Source: Bathymodiolus brooksi
Lineage: Eukaryota > Mollusca > Bivalvia > Mytilida > Modiolidae
Length of the DNA stretch: 64,000 bases
Assembly: GCA_963680875.1 (NCBI GenBank)
Contig: OY804577.1
Coordinates: forward strand, 148,570,196 to 148,634,195
Direction of reading: 5' to 3'
Below are positions 23,031 to 35,359 of the stretch, piece after piece. The notes under the pieces are model-generated. The model made no database searches. It was not told the origin of the DNA and was given only the letters and a program-made list of their open reading frames with translations. Position 1 is the first letter of the stretch. Each line of letters starts with the position of its first letter. Made by a program: the position numbers and the translations under genes.

Positions 23031-25125
23031 GTTAACATTCCGTGTGATATTTATTGTATGTTTCCTGGTGTCTAAGTGGTACTCTCAGTGTTAACATTCG
23101 TGTGATATTTATTGTACGTTTCTTGGTGTCTAAGTTGTACTCTCAGTGTTAACATTCCGTGTGATATTTATTGTAGGTTTCCTGGTGTCTAAGTGGTACT
23201 CTCAGTGTTAACATTCCGTGTGATATTTATTGTATGTTTACCGGTGTCTAAGTGGTACTCTCAGTGTTAACATTCCGTGTGATATTTATTGTACGTTTCC
23301 TGGTGTCTAAGTGGTACTCTCAGTGTTAGCATTCCGTGTGATATTTATTGTATGTTTACTGGTGTCTAAGTGGTATTCTCAGTGTTAACATTCCGTGTGA
23401 TATTTATTGTACGTTTCCTGGTTTCTAAGTGGTACTCTCAGTGTTAACATTCCGTGTGATATTTATTGTATGTTTCCTGGTGTCTAAGTGGTACTCTCAG
23501 TGTTAACATTCCGTGTGATATTTATTGTACGTTTCCTGGTGACTAAGTTGTACTCTCAGTGTTAACATTCCGTGTGATATTTATTGTATGTTTCCTGGTG
23601 TCTAAATGGTACTCTCATTGTTAACATTCCATGTGATATTTATTGTATGTTTACTGGTGTCTAAGTGGTACTCTCAGTGTTAACATTCCGTGTGATATTT
23701 ATTGTACGTTTCTTGGTGTCTAAGTTGTACTCTCAGTGTTAACATTCCGTGTGATATTTATTGTAGGTTTCCTGGTGTCTAAGTGGTACTCTCAGTGTTA
23801 ACATTCCGTGTGATATTTATTGTATGTTTACTGGTGTCTAAGTGGTACTCTCAGTGTTAACATTCCGTGTGATATTTATTGTATGTTTCCTGGTGTCTAA
23901 GTGGTACTCTCAGTGTTAACATTCCGTGTGATATTTATTGTATGTTTACTGGTGTCTAAGTGGTACTCTCAGTGTTAACATTCCGTGTGATATTTATTGT
24001 ATGTTTTCTGGTGTCTAAGTGGTACTCTCAGTGTTAACATTCCGTGTGATATTTATTGTATGTTTCCTGGTGTCTAAGTGGTACTCTCCGTGTTAACATT
24101 CCGTGTGATATTTATTGTATGTTTCCTGGTGTCTAAATGATACTCTCAGTGTTAACATTCCGTGTGATATTTATTGTATGTTTACTGGTGTCTAATTGGT
24201 ACTCTCAGTGTTAACATTCCGTGTGATATTTATTGTATGTTTTCTGGTGTCTAAGTGGTACTCTCAGTGTTAACATTCCGTGTGATATTTATTGTATGTT
24301 TCCTGGTGTCTAAGTGGTACTCTCCGTGTTAACATTCCGTGTGATATTTATTGTATGTTTCCTGGTGTCTAAATGGTACTCTCAGTGTTAACATTCCGTG
24401 TGATATTTATTGTATGTTTCCTGGTGTCTAAATGGTACTCTCATTGTTAACATTCCGTGTGATATTTATTGTATGTTTACTGGTGTCTAATTGGTACTCT
24501 CAGTGTTAACATTCCGTGTGATATTTATTGTATGTTTTCTGGTGTCTAAGTGGTACTCTCAGTGTTAACATTCCGTGTGATATTTATTGTATGTTTCCTG
24601 GTGTCTAAGTGGTACTCTCCGTGTTAGCATTCCGTGTGATATTTATTGTATGTTTCCTGGTGTCTAAATGGTACTCTCATTGTTAACATTCCGTGTGATA
24701 TTTATTGTACGTTTCCTGGTGTCTAAGTGGTACTCTCAGTGTTAGCATTCCGTGTGATATTTATTGTATGTTTACTGGTGTCTAAGTGGTATTCTCAGTG
24801 TTAACATTCCGTGTGATATTTATTGAACGTTTCCTGGTTTCTAAGTGGTACTCTCAGTGTTAACATTCCGTGTGATATTTATTGTATGTTTCCTGGTGTC
24901 TAAGTGGTACTCTCAGTGTTAACATTCCGTGTGATATTTATTGTACGTTTCCTGGTGTCTAAGTTGTACTCTCAGTGTTAACATTCCGTGTGATATTTAT
25001 TGTATGTTTCCTGGTGTCTAAATGGTACTCTCATTGTTAACATTCCATGTGATATTTATTGTATGTTTACTGGTGTCTAAGTGGTACTCTCAGTGTTATC
25101 ATTCCGTGTGATATTTATTGTATGT
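23030..25125. repeat. Distant second copy of the left-edge unit
   Basis: About 1,500-2,740 recurs here at an offset of 21,528 (missing C at 1,568 and 23,096; TACCGG at 1,711 and 23,239; GTGACTAAG at 2,011 and 23,539; AAATGATAC tract at 2,604 and 24,132). Bases 1-1,480 recur at an offset of 23,651 (TTGAACG 1,171 and 24,822; GTTATC 1,444 and 25,095). The two offsets differ by the 2,123-bp tandem unit, so this is one circularly permuted unit copied about 21 kb away across the large HOR. Confidence 0.87.
23096..23104 (+). other. 58-bp monomer: one C missing, distant copy of 1,568
   Basis: Same context as 1,568, at an offset of 21,528. Supports the long-range copy. Confidence 0.9.
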
Positions 25126-26060
25126 TTACTGGTGTCTAATTGGTACTCTCAGTGTTAACATTCCGTGTGATATTTATTGTATGTTTTCTGGTGTCTAAGT
25201 GGTACTCTCAGTGTTAACATTCCGTGTGATATTTATTGTATGTTTCCTGGTGTCTAAGTGGTACTCTCCGTGTTAACATTCCGTGTGATATTTATTGTAT
25301 GTTTCCTGGTGTCTAAATGGTACTCTCAGTGTTAACATTCCGTGTGATATTTATTGTATGTTTCCTGGTGTCTAAATGGTACTCTCATTGTTAACATTCC
25401 GTGTGATATTTATTGTATGTTTACTGGTGTCTAATTGGTACTCTCAGTGTTAACATTCCGTGTGATATTTATTGTATGTTTTCTGGTGTCTAAGTGGTAC
25501 TCTCAGTGTTAACATTCCGTGTGATATTTATTGTATGTTTCCTGGTGTCTAAGTGGTACTCTCCGTGTTAGCATTCCGTGTGATATTTATTGTATGTTTC
25601 CTGGTGTCTAAATGGTACTCTCATTGTTAACATTCCGTGTGATATTTATTGTACGTTTCCTGGTGTCTAAGTGGTACTCTCAGTGTTAGCATTCCGTGTG
25701 ATATTTATTGTATGTTTACTGGTGTCTAAGTGGTATTCTCAGTGTTAACATTCCGTGTGATATTTATTGTACGTTTCCTGGTTTCTAAGTGGTACTCTCA
25801 GTGTTAACATTCCGTGTGATATTTATTGTATGTTTCCTGGTGTCTAAGTGGTACTCTCAGTGTTAACATTCCGTGTGATATTTATTGTACGTTTCCTGGT
25901 GTCTAAGTTGTACTCTCAGTGTTAACATTCCGTGTGATATTTATTGTATGTTTCCTGGTGTCTAAATGGTACTCTCATTGTTAACATTCCATGTGATATT
26001 TATTGTATGTTTACTGGTGTCTAAGTGGTACTCTCAGTGTTAACATTCCGTGTGATATTT
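24175..26060. repeat. 16-monomer tandem duplication (944 bp)
   Basis: TTTACTGG+TAATTGG units at 24,181 and 24,476 recur at 25,125 and 25,420; CCATG at 25,045 recurs at 25,989. All are 944 bases (16 x 59) apart. The copies are about 24,175-25,118 and 25,119-26,060. TTGAACG (24,822) and GTTATC (25,095) occur only in the left copy. As both are also present in the left-edge unit, the left copy is the original and the right copy has been corrected or is a recombinant. Confidence 0.8.
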
Positions 26061-27047
26061 ATTGTATGTTTCCTGGTGTCTAAGTGGTACTCTCAGTGTT
26101 AACATTCCGTGTGATATTTATTGTATGTTTACTGGTGTCTAAGTGGTACTCTCAGTGTTAACATTCCGTGTGATATTTATTGTATGTTTCCTGGTGTCTA
26201 AGTGGTACTCTCAGTGTTAACATTCCGTGTGATATTTATTTTATGTTTACTGGTGTCTAAGTGGTACTCTCAGTGTTAACATTCCGTGTGATATTTATTG
26301 TATGTTTTCTGGTGTCTAAGTGGTACTCTCAGTGTTAACATTCCGTGTGATATTTATTGTATGTTTCCTGGTGTCTAAGTGGTACTCTCCGTGTTAACAT
26401 TCCGTGTGATATTTATTGTATGTTTCCTGGTGTCTAAATGGTACTCTCAGTGTTAACATTCCGTGTGATATTTATTGTATGTTTCCTGGTGTCTAAGTGG
26501 TACTCTCCGTGTTAACATTCCGTGTGATATTTATTGTATGTTTCCTGGTGTCTCAATGGTACTCTCAGTGTTAGCATTCCGTGTGATATTTATTGTATGT
26601 TTCCTGGTGTCTAAATGGTACTCTCCGTGTTAACATTCCGTGTGATATTTATTGTATGTTTCCTGGTGTCTAAATGGTACTCTCAGTGTTAGCATTCCGT
26701 GTGATATTTATTGTATGTTTCCTGGTGTCTAAATGGTACTCTCATTGTTAACATTCCGTGTGATATTTATTGTATGTTTACTGGTGTCTAAGTGGTACTC
26801 TCAGTGTTAACATTCCGTGTGATATTTATTGTACATTTCCTGGTGTCTAAGTGGTACTCTCAGTGTTAGCATTCCGTGTGATATTTATTGTATGTTTACT
26901 GGTGTCTAAGTGGTATTCTCAGTGTTAACATTCCGTGTGATATTTATTGTATGTTTCCTGGTTTTTAAGTGGTACTCTCAGTGTTAACATTCCGTGTGAT
27001 ATTTATTGTATGTTTCCTGGTGTCTAAGTGGTACTCTCAGTGTTAAC

Positions 27048-27056
27048 ATTCGTGTG
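27048..27056 (+). other. 58-bp monomer: one C missing, 48-monomer left copy
   Basis: Followed by the GTACG, TTTC-TTGG, TGTAGG series, as at 1,568 and 23,096. Confidence 0.9.
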
Positions 27057-29878
27057 ATATTTATTGTACGTTTCTTGGTGTCTAAGTTGTACTCTCAGTG
27101 TTAACATTCCGTGTGATATTTATTGTAGGTTTCCTGGTGTCTAAGTGGTACTCTCAGTGTTAACATTCCGTGTGATATTTATTGTATGTTTACTGGTGTC
27201 TAAGTGGTACTCTCAGTGTTGAAATTCCGTGTGATATTTATTGTACGTTTCCTGGTGTCTATGTGGTACTCTCAGTGTTAGCATTCCGTGTGATATTTAT
27301 TGTATGTTTACTGGTGTCTAAGTGGTATTCTCAGTGTTAACATTCCGTGTGATATTTATTGTACGTTTCCTGGTTTCTAAGTGGTACTCTCAGTGTTAAC
27401 ATTCCGTGTGATATTTATTGTATGTTTCCTGGTGTCTAAGTGGTACTCTCAGTGTTAACATTCCGTGTGATATTTATTGTACGTTTCCTGGTGTCTAAGT
27501 TGTACTCTCAGTGTTAACATTCCGTGTGATATTTATTGTATGTTTCCTGGTGTCTAAATGGTACTCTCATTGTTAACATTCCATGTGATATTTATTGTAT
27601 GTTTACTGGTGTCTAAGTGGTACTCTCAGTGTTAACATTCCGTGTGATATTTATTGTACGTTTCTTGGTGTCTAAGTTGTACTCTCAGTGTTAACATTCC
27701 ATGTGATATTTATTGTATGTTTACTGGTGTCTAAGTGGTACTCTCAGTGTTAACATTCCGTGTGATATTTATTGTACGTTTCTTGGTGTCTAAGTTGTAC
27801 TCTCAGTGTTAACATTCCGTGTGATATTTATTGTATGTTTCCTGGTGTCTAAGTGGTACTCTCAGTGTTAACATTCCGTGTGATATTTATTGTATGTTTA
27901 CTGGTGTCTAAGTGGTACTCTCAGTGTTAACATTCCGTGTGATATTTATTGTATGTTTACTGGTGTCTAAGTGGTACTCTCAGTGTTAACATTCCGTGTG
28001 ATATTTATTGTATGTTTTCTGGTGTCTAAGTGGTACTCTCAGTGTTAACATTCCGTGTGATATTTATTGTATGTTTCCTGGTGTCTAAGTGGTACTCTCC
28101 GTGTTAACATTCCGTGTGATATTTATTGTATGTTTCCTGGTGTCTAAATGGTACTCTCAGTGTTAACATTCCGTGTGATATTTATTGTATGTTTACTGGT
28201 GTCTAATTGGTACTCTCAGTGTTAACATTCCGTGTGATATTTATTGTATGTTTTCTGGTGTCTAAGTGGTACTCTCAGTGTTAACATTCCGTGTGATATT
28301 TATTGTATGTTTCCTGGTGTCTAAGTGGTACTCTCCGTGTTAACATTCCGTGTGATATTTATTGTATGTTTCCTGGTGTCTAAATGGTACTCTCAGTGTT
28401 AACATTCCGTGTGATATTTATTGTATGTTTCCTGGTGTCTAAATGGTACTCTCATTGTTAACATTCCGTGTGATATTTATTGTATGTTTACTGGTGTCTA
28501 ATTGGTACTCTCAGTGTTAACATTCCGTGTGATATTTATTGTATGGTTTCTGGTGTCTAAGTGGTACTCTCAGTGTTAACATTCCGTGTGATATTTATTG
28601 TATGTTTCCTGGTGTCTAAGTGGTACTCTCCGTGTTAGCATTCCGTGTGATATTTATTGTATGTTTCCTGGTGTCTAAATGGTACTCTCATTGTTAACAT
28701 TCCGTGTGATATTTATTGTACGTTTCCTGGTGTCTAAGTGGTACTCTCAGTGTTAGCATTCCGTGTGATATTTATTGTATGTTTACTGGTGTCTAAGTGG
28801 TATTCTCAGTGTTAACATTCCGTGTGATATTTATTGTACGTTTCCTGGTTTCTAAGTGGTACTCTCAGTGTTAACATTCCGTGTGATATTTATTGTATGT
28901 TTCCTGGTGTCTAAGTGGTACTCTCAGTGTTAACATTCCGTGTGATATTTATTGTATGTTTACTGGTGTCTAAGTGGTACTCTCAGTGTTAACATTCCGT
29001 GTGATATTTATTGTATGTTTCCTGGTGTCTAAGTGGTACTCTCAGTGTTAACATTCCGTGTGATATTTATTGTATGTTTACTGGTGTCTAAGTGGTACTC
29101 TCAGTGTTAACATTCCGTGTGATATTTATTGTATGTTTTCTGGTGTCTAAGTGGTACTCTCAGTGTTAACATTCCGTGTGATATTTATTGTATGTTTCCT
29201 GGTGTCTAAGTGGTACTCTCCGTGTTAACATTCCGTGTGATATTTATTGTATGTTTCCTGGTGTCTAAATGGTACTCTCAGTGTTAACATTCCGTGTGAT
29301 ATTTATTGTATGTTTCCTGGTGTCTAAGTGGTACTCTCCGTGTTAACATTCCGTGTGATATTTATTGTATGTTTCCTGGTGTCTAAATGGTACTCTCAGT
29401 GTTAGCATTCCGTGTGATATTTATTGTATGTTTCCTGGTGTCTAAATGGTACTCTCCGTGTTAACATTCCGTGTGATATTTATTGTATGTTTCCTGGTGT
29501 CTAAATGGTACTCTCAGTGTTAGCATTCCGTGTGATATTTATTGTATGTTTCCTGGTGTCTAAATGGTACTCTCATTGTTAACATTCCGTGTGATATTTA
29601 TTGTATGTTTACTGGTGTCTAAGTGGTACTCTCAGTGTTAACATTCCGTGTGATATTTATTGTACGTTTCCTGGTGTCTAAGTGGTACTCTCAGTGTTAG
29701 CATTCCGTGTGATATTTATTGTATGTTTACTGGTGTCTAAGTGGTATTCTCAGTGTTAACATTCCGTGTGATATTTATTGTACGTTTCCTGGTTTTTAAG
29801 TGGTACTCTCAGTGTTAACATTCCGTGTGATATTTATTGTATGTTTCCTGGTGTCTAAGTGGTACTCTCAGTGTTAAC

Positions 29879-29887
29879 ATTCGTGTG
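29879..29887 (+). other. 58-bp monomer: one C missing, 48-monomer right copy
   Basis: Equivalent of 27,048, at an offset of 2,831. Confidence 0.9.
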
Positions 29888-29995
29888 ATATTTATTGTAC
29901 GTTTCTTGGTGTCTAAGTTGTACTCTCAGTGTTAACATTCCGTGTGATATTTATTGTAGGTTTCCTGGTGTCTAAGTGGTACTCTCAGTGTTAAC

Positions 29996-30004
29996 ATTCG
30001 TGTG
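29996..30004 (+). other. 58-bp monomer: one C missing, private
   Basis: Second missing C only two monomers after 29,879, absent from the left copy near 27,165, so it arose after the 48-monomer duplication or was converted from its neighbour. Confidence 0.9.
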
Positions 30005-30329
30005 ATATTTATTGTATGTTTACTGGTGTCTAAGTGGTACTCTCAGTGTTGACATTCCGTGTGATATTTATTGTACGTTTCCTGGTGTCTAAGTGGTACT
30101 CTCAGTGTTAGCATTCCGTGTGATATTTATTGTATGTTTACTGGTGTCTAAGTGGTATTCTCAGTGTTAACATTCCGTGTGATATTTATTGTACGTTTCC
30201 TGGTTTCTAAGTGGTACTCTCAGTGTTAACATTCCGTGTGATATTTATTGTATGTTTCCTGGTGTCTAAGTGGTACTCTCAGTGTTAACATTCCGTGTGA
30301 TATTTATTGTACGTTTCTTGGTGTCTAAG

Positions 30330-33300
30330 TTGTACTCTCAGTGTTAACATTCCGTGTGATATTTATTGTATGTTTCCTGGTGTCTAAGTGGTACTCTCAG
30401 TGTTAACATTCCGTGTGATATTTATTGTATGTTTACTGGTGTCTAAGTGGTACTCTCAGTGTTAACATTCCGTGTGATATTTATTGTATGTTTCCTGGTG
30501 TCTAAGTGGTACTCTCAGTGTTAACATTCCGTGTGATATTTATTGTATGTTTACTGGTGTCTAAGTGGTACTCTCAGTGTTAACATTCCGTGTGATATTT
30601 ATTGTATGTTTTCTGGTGTCTAAGTGGTACTCTCAGTGTTAACATTCCGTGTGATATTTATTGTATGTTTCCTGGTGTCTAAGTGGTACTCTCCGTGTTA
30701 ACATTCCGTGTGATATTTATTGTATGTTTCCTGGTGTCTAAATGATACTCTCAGTGTTAACATTCCGTGTGATATTTATTGTATGTTTACTGGTGTCTAA
30801 TTGGTACTCTCAGTGTTAACATTCCGTGTGATATTTATTGTATGTTTTCTGGTGTCTAAGTGGTACTCTCAGTGTTAACATTCCGTGTGATATTTATTGT
30901 ATGTTTCCTGGTGTCTAAGTGGTACTCTCCGTGTTAGCATTCCGTGTGATATTTATTGTATGTTTCCTGGTGTCTAAATGGTACTCTCAGTGTTAACATT
31001 CCGTGTGATATTTATTGTATGTTTCCTGGTGTCTAATTGGTACTCTCAGTGTTAACATTCCGTGTGATATTTATTGTATGTTTTCTGGTGTCTAAGTGGT
31101 ACTCTCAGTGTTAACATTCCGTGTGATATTTATTGTACGTTTCCTGGTGTCTAAGTGGTACTCTCAGTGTTAGCATTCCGTGTGATATTTATTGTATGTT
31201 TACTGGTGTCTAAGTGGTATTCTCAGTGTTAACATTCCGTGTGATATTTATTGTACGTTTCCTGGTTTCTAAGTGGTACTCTCAGTGTTAACATTCCGTG
31301 TGATATTTATTGTATGTTTCCTGGTGTCTAAGTGGTACTCTCAGTGTTAACATTCCGTGTGATATTTATTGTACGTTTCCTGGTGTCTAAGTTGTACTAT
31401 CAGTGTTAACATTCCGTGTGATATTTATTGTATGTTTCCTGGTGTCTAAATGGTACTCTCATTGTTAACATTCCATGTGATATTTATTGTATGTTTACTG
31501 GTGTCTAAGTGGTACTCTCAGTGTTAACATTCCGTGTGATATTTATTGTATGTTTCCTGGTGTCTAAGTGGTACTCTCAGTGTTAACATTCCGTGTGATA
31601 TTTATTGTATGTTTACTGGTGTCTAAGTGGTACTCTCAGTGTTAACATTCCGTGTGATATTTATTGTATGTTTCCTGGTGTCTAAGTGGTACTCTCAGTG
31701 TTAACATTCCGTGTGATATTTATTTTATGTTTACTGGTGTCTAAGTGGTACTCTCAGTGTTAACATTCCGTGTGATATTTATTGTATGTTTTCTGGTGTC
31801 TAAGTGGTACTCTCAGTGTTAACATTCCGTGTGATATTTATTGTATGTTTCCTGGTGTCTAAGTGGTACTCTCCGTGTTAACATTCCGTGTGATATTTAT
31901 TGTATGTTTCCTGGTGTCTAAATGGTACTCTCAGTGTTAACATTCCGTGTGATATTTATTGTATGTTTACTGGTGTCTAAGTGGTACTCTCAGTGTTAAC
32001 ATTCCGTGTGATATTTATTGTATGTTTCCTGGTGTCTAAGTGGTACTCTCAGTGTTAACATTCCGTGTGATATTTATTGTATGTTTCCTGGTGTCTAAGT
32101 GGTACTCTCCGTGTTAACATTCCGTGTGATATTTATTGTATGTTTCCTGGTGTCTAAATGGTACTCTCAGTGTTAACATTCCGTGTGATATTTATTGTAT
32201 GTTTCCTGGTGTCTAAATGGTACTCTCATTGTTAACATTCCATGTGATATTTATTGTATGTTTACTGGTGTCTAAGTGGTACTCTCAGTGTTAACATTCC
32301 GTGTGATATTTATTGTACGTTTCTTGGTGTCTAAGTTGTACTCTCAGTGTTAACATTCCGTGTGATATTTATTGTATGTTTCCTGGTGTCTAAGTGGTAC
32401 TCTCAGTGTTAACATTCCGTGTGATATTTATTGTATGTTTACTGGTGTCTAAGTGGTACTCTCAGTGTTAACATTCCGTGTGATATTTATTGTATGTTTC
32501 CTGGTGTCTAAGTGGTACTCTCAGTGTTAACATTCCGTGTGATATTTATTGTATGTTTACTGGTGTCTAAGTGGTACTCTCAGTGTTAACATTCCGTGTG
32601 ATATTTATTGTATGTTTTCTGGTGTCTAAGTGGTACTCTCAGTGTTAACATTCCGTGTGATATTTATTGTATGTTTCCTGGTGTCTAAGTGGTACTCTCC
32701 GTGTTAACATTCCGTGTGATATTTATTGTATGTTTCCTGGTGTCTAAATGGTACTCTCAGTGTTAACATTCCGTGTGATATTTATTGTATGTTTACTGGT
32801 GTCTAATTGGTACTCTCAGTGTTAACATTCCGTGTGATATTTATTGTATGTTTTCTGGTGTCTAAGTGGTACTCTCAGTGTTAACATTCCGTGTGATATT
32901 TATTGTATGTTTCCTGGTGTCTAAGTGGTACTCTCCGTGTTAACATTCCGTGTGATATTTATTGTATGTTTCCTGGTGTCTAAATGGTACTCTCAGTGTT
33001 AACATTCCGTGTGATATTTATTGTATGTTTCCTGGTGTCTAAATGGTACTCTCATTGTTAACATTCCGTGTGATATTTATTGTATGTTTACTGGTGTCTA
33101 ATTGGTACTCTCAGTGTTAACATTCCGTGTGATATTTATTGTATGTTTTCTGGTGTCTAAGTGGTACTCTCAGTGTTAACATTCCGTGTGATATTTATTG
33201 TATGTTTCCTGGTGTCTAAGTGGTACTCTCCGTGTTAGCATTCCGTGTGATATTTATTGTATGTTTCCTGGTGTCTAAATGGTACTCTCATTGTTAACAT

Positions 33301-33370
33301 TCCGTGTGATATTTATTGTACGTTTCCTGGTGTCTAAGTGGTACTCTCAGTGTTAGCATTCCGTGTGATA
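30330..33370. repeat. Mixed monomers, partly a 78-monomer-spaced copy
   Basis: The AAATGATAC unit near 30,737 ties the start of this stretch to 481, 2,604 and 24,132. A unit near 31,026 joins a TTTC tail to TAATTGG, a rare pairing. About 32,560-33,530 follows the same monomer order as 27,960-28,920 at an offset of 4,600 (78 x 59 minus 2; CTCCGTG+GTTAGC at 28,628 and 33,228). The private variant CTATCAG lies near 31,389. Confidence 0.7.
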
Positions 33371-33374
33371 TTTA

Positions 33375-35025
33375 TTGTATGTTTACTGGTGTCTAAGTGG
33401 TATTCTCAGTGTTAACATTCCGTGTGATATTTATTGTACGTTTCCTGGTTTCTAAGTGGTACTCTCAGTGTTAACATTCCGTGTGATATTTATTGTATGT
33501 TTCCTGGTGTCTAAGTGGTACTCTCAGTGTTAACATTCCGTGTGATATTTATTGTACGTTTCCTGGTGTCTAAGTTGTACTCTCAGTGTTAACATTCCGT
33601 GTGATATTTATTGTATGTTTCCTGGTGTCTAAATGGTACTCTCATTGTTAACATTCCATGTGATATTTATTGTATGTTTACTGGTGTCTAAGTGGTACTC
33701 TCAGTTTTAACATTCCGTGTGATATTTATTGTATGTTTCCTGGTGTCTAAGTGGTACTCTCAGTGTTAACATTTCGTGTGATATTTATTGTATGTTTACT
33801 GGTGTCTAAGTGGTACTCTCAGTGTTAACATTCCATGTGATATTTATTGTATGTTTCCTGGTGTCTAAGTGGTACTCTCAGTGTTAACATTCCGTGTGAT
33901 ATTTATTTTATGTTTACTGGTGTCTAAGTGGTACTCGCAGTGTTAACATTCCGTGTGATATTTATTGTATGTTTTCTGGTGTCTAAGTGGTACTCTCAGT
34001 GTTAACATTCCGTGTGATATTTATTGTATGTTTCCTGGTGTCTAAGTGGTACTCTCCGTGTTAACATTCCGTGTGATATTTATTGTATGTTTCCTGGTGT
34101 CTAAATGGTACTCTCAGTGTTAACATTCCGTGTGATATTTATTGTATGTTTCCTGGTGTCTAAGTGGTACTCTCCGTGTTAACATTCCGTGTGATATTTA
34201 TTGTATGTTTACTGGTGTCTAAGTGGTATTCTCAGTGTTAACATTCCGTGTGATATTTATTGTACGTTTCCTGGTTTCTAAGTGGTACTCTCAGTGTTAA
34301 CATTCCGTGTGATATTTATTGTATGTTTCCTGGTGTCTAAGTGGTACTCTCAGTGTTAACATTCCGTGTGATATTTATTGTACGTTTCCTGGTGTCTAAG
34401 TTGTACTCTCAGTGTTAACATTCCGTGTGATATTTATTGTATGTTTCCTGGTGTCTAAATGGTACTCTCATTGTTAACATTCCATGTGATATTTATTGTA
34501 TGTTTACTGGTGTCTAAGTGGTACTCTCAGTTTTAACATTCCGTGTGATATTTATTGTATGTTTCCTGGTGTCTAAGTGGTACTCTCAGTGTTAACATTT
34601 CGTGTGATATTTATTGTATGTTTACTGGTGTCTAAGTGGTACTCTCAGTGTTAACATTCCATGTGATATTTATTGTATGTTTCCTGGTGTCTAAGTGGTA
34701 CTCTCAGTGTTAACATTCCGTGTGATATTTATTTTATGTTTACTGGTGTCTAAGTGGTACTCGCAGTGTTAACATTCCGTGTGATATTTATTGTATGTTT
34801 TCTGGTGTCTAAGTGGTACTCTCAGTGTTAACATTCCGTGTGATATTTATTGTATGTTTCCTGGTGTCTAAGTGGTACTCTCCATGTTAACATTCCGTGT
34901 GATATTTATTGTATGTTTCCTGGTGTCTAAATGGTACTCTCAGTGTTAACATTCCGTGTGATATTTATTGTATGTTTCCTGGTGTCTAAGTGGTACTCTC
35001 CGTGTTAACATTCCGTGTGATATTT
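33375..35025. repeat. 14-monomer tandem duplication (826 bp)
   Basis: A very clear pair: CAGTTTTAAC 33,702 and 34,528; ATTTCG near 33,772 and 34,598; TACTCGCAG 33,932 and 34,758; all 826 bases (14 x 59) apart. The copies are about 33,375-34,200 and 34,201-35,025. The only difference I see is CTCCATG near 34,883 against CTCCGTG in the left copy, which suggests a recent event. Confidence 0.87.
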
Positions 35026-35084
35026 ATTGTATGTTTCCTGGTGTCTAAATGGTACTCTCAGTGTTAGCATTCCGTGTGATATTT

Positions 35085-35095
35085 ATTGTGTTTCC
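35085..35095 (+). other. 57-bp monomer: two bases missing
   Basis: TTGTATGTTTCC has become TTGTGTTTCC. It is the only two-base length change in the window and directly follows the 14-monomer tandem duplication. Confidence 0.9.
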
Positions 35096-35359
35096 TGGTG
35101 TCTAAATGGTACTCTCATTGTTAACATTCCGTGTGATATTTATTGTATGTTTACTGGTGTCTAAGTGGTACTCTCAGTGTTAACATTCCGTGTGATATTT
35201 ATTGTACGTTTCCTGGTGTCTAAGTGGTACTCTCAGTGTTAGCATTCCGTGTGATATTTATTGTATGTTTACTGGTGTCTAAGTGGTATTCTCAGTGTTA
35301 ACATTCCGTGTGATATTTATTGTACGTTTCCTGGTTTTTAAGTGGTACTCACAGTGTTA

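Larger units (their letters stand above)
26035..30330. repeat. 48-monomer duplication (2,832 bp spacing)
   Basis: About 26,035-27,490 recurs at 28,866-30,330. Tags: TATGTTTTCT 26,301 and 29,132; missing C 27,048 and 29,879; the rare GTTGAA/GTTGAC unit 27,218 and 30,048. The offset is 2,831 and then 2,830, the change being caused by an additional missing C near 30,000. Private to the left copy: TCTCAATGG near 26,553, GTACATTTCC near 26,832 and CTATGTGG near 27,260. The tail of the left unit (27,490-28,866) is not repeated in order after 30,330. Confidence 0.8.
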
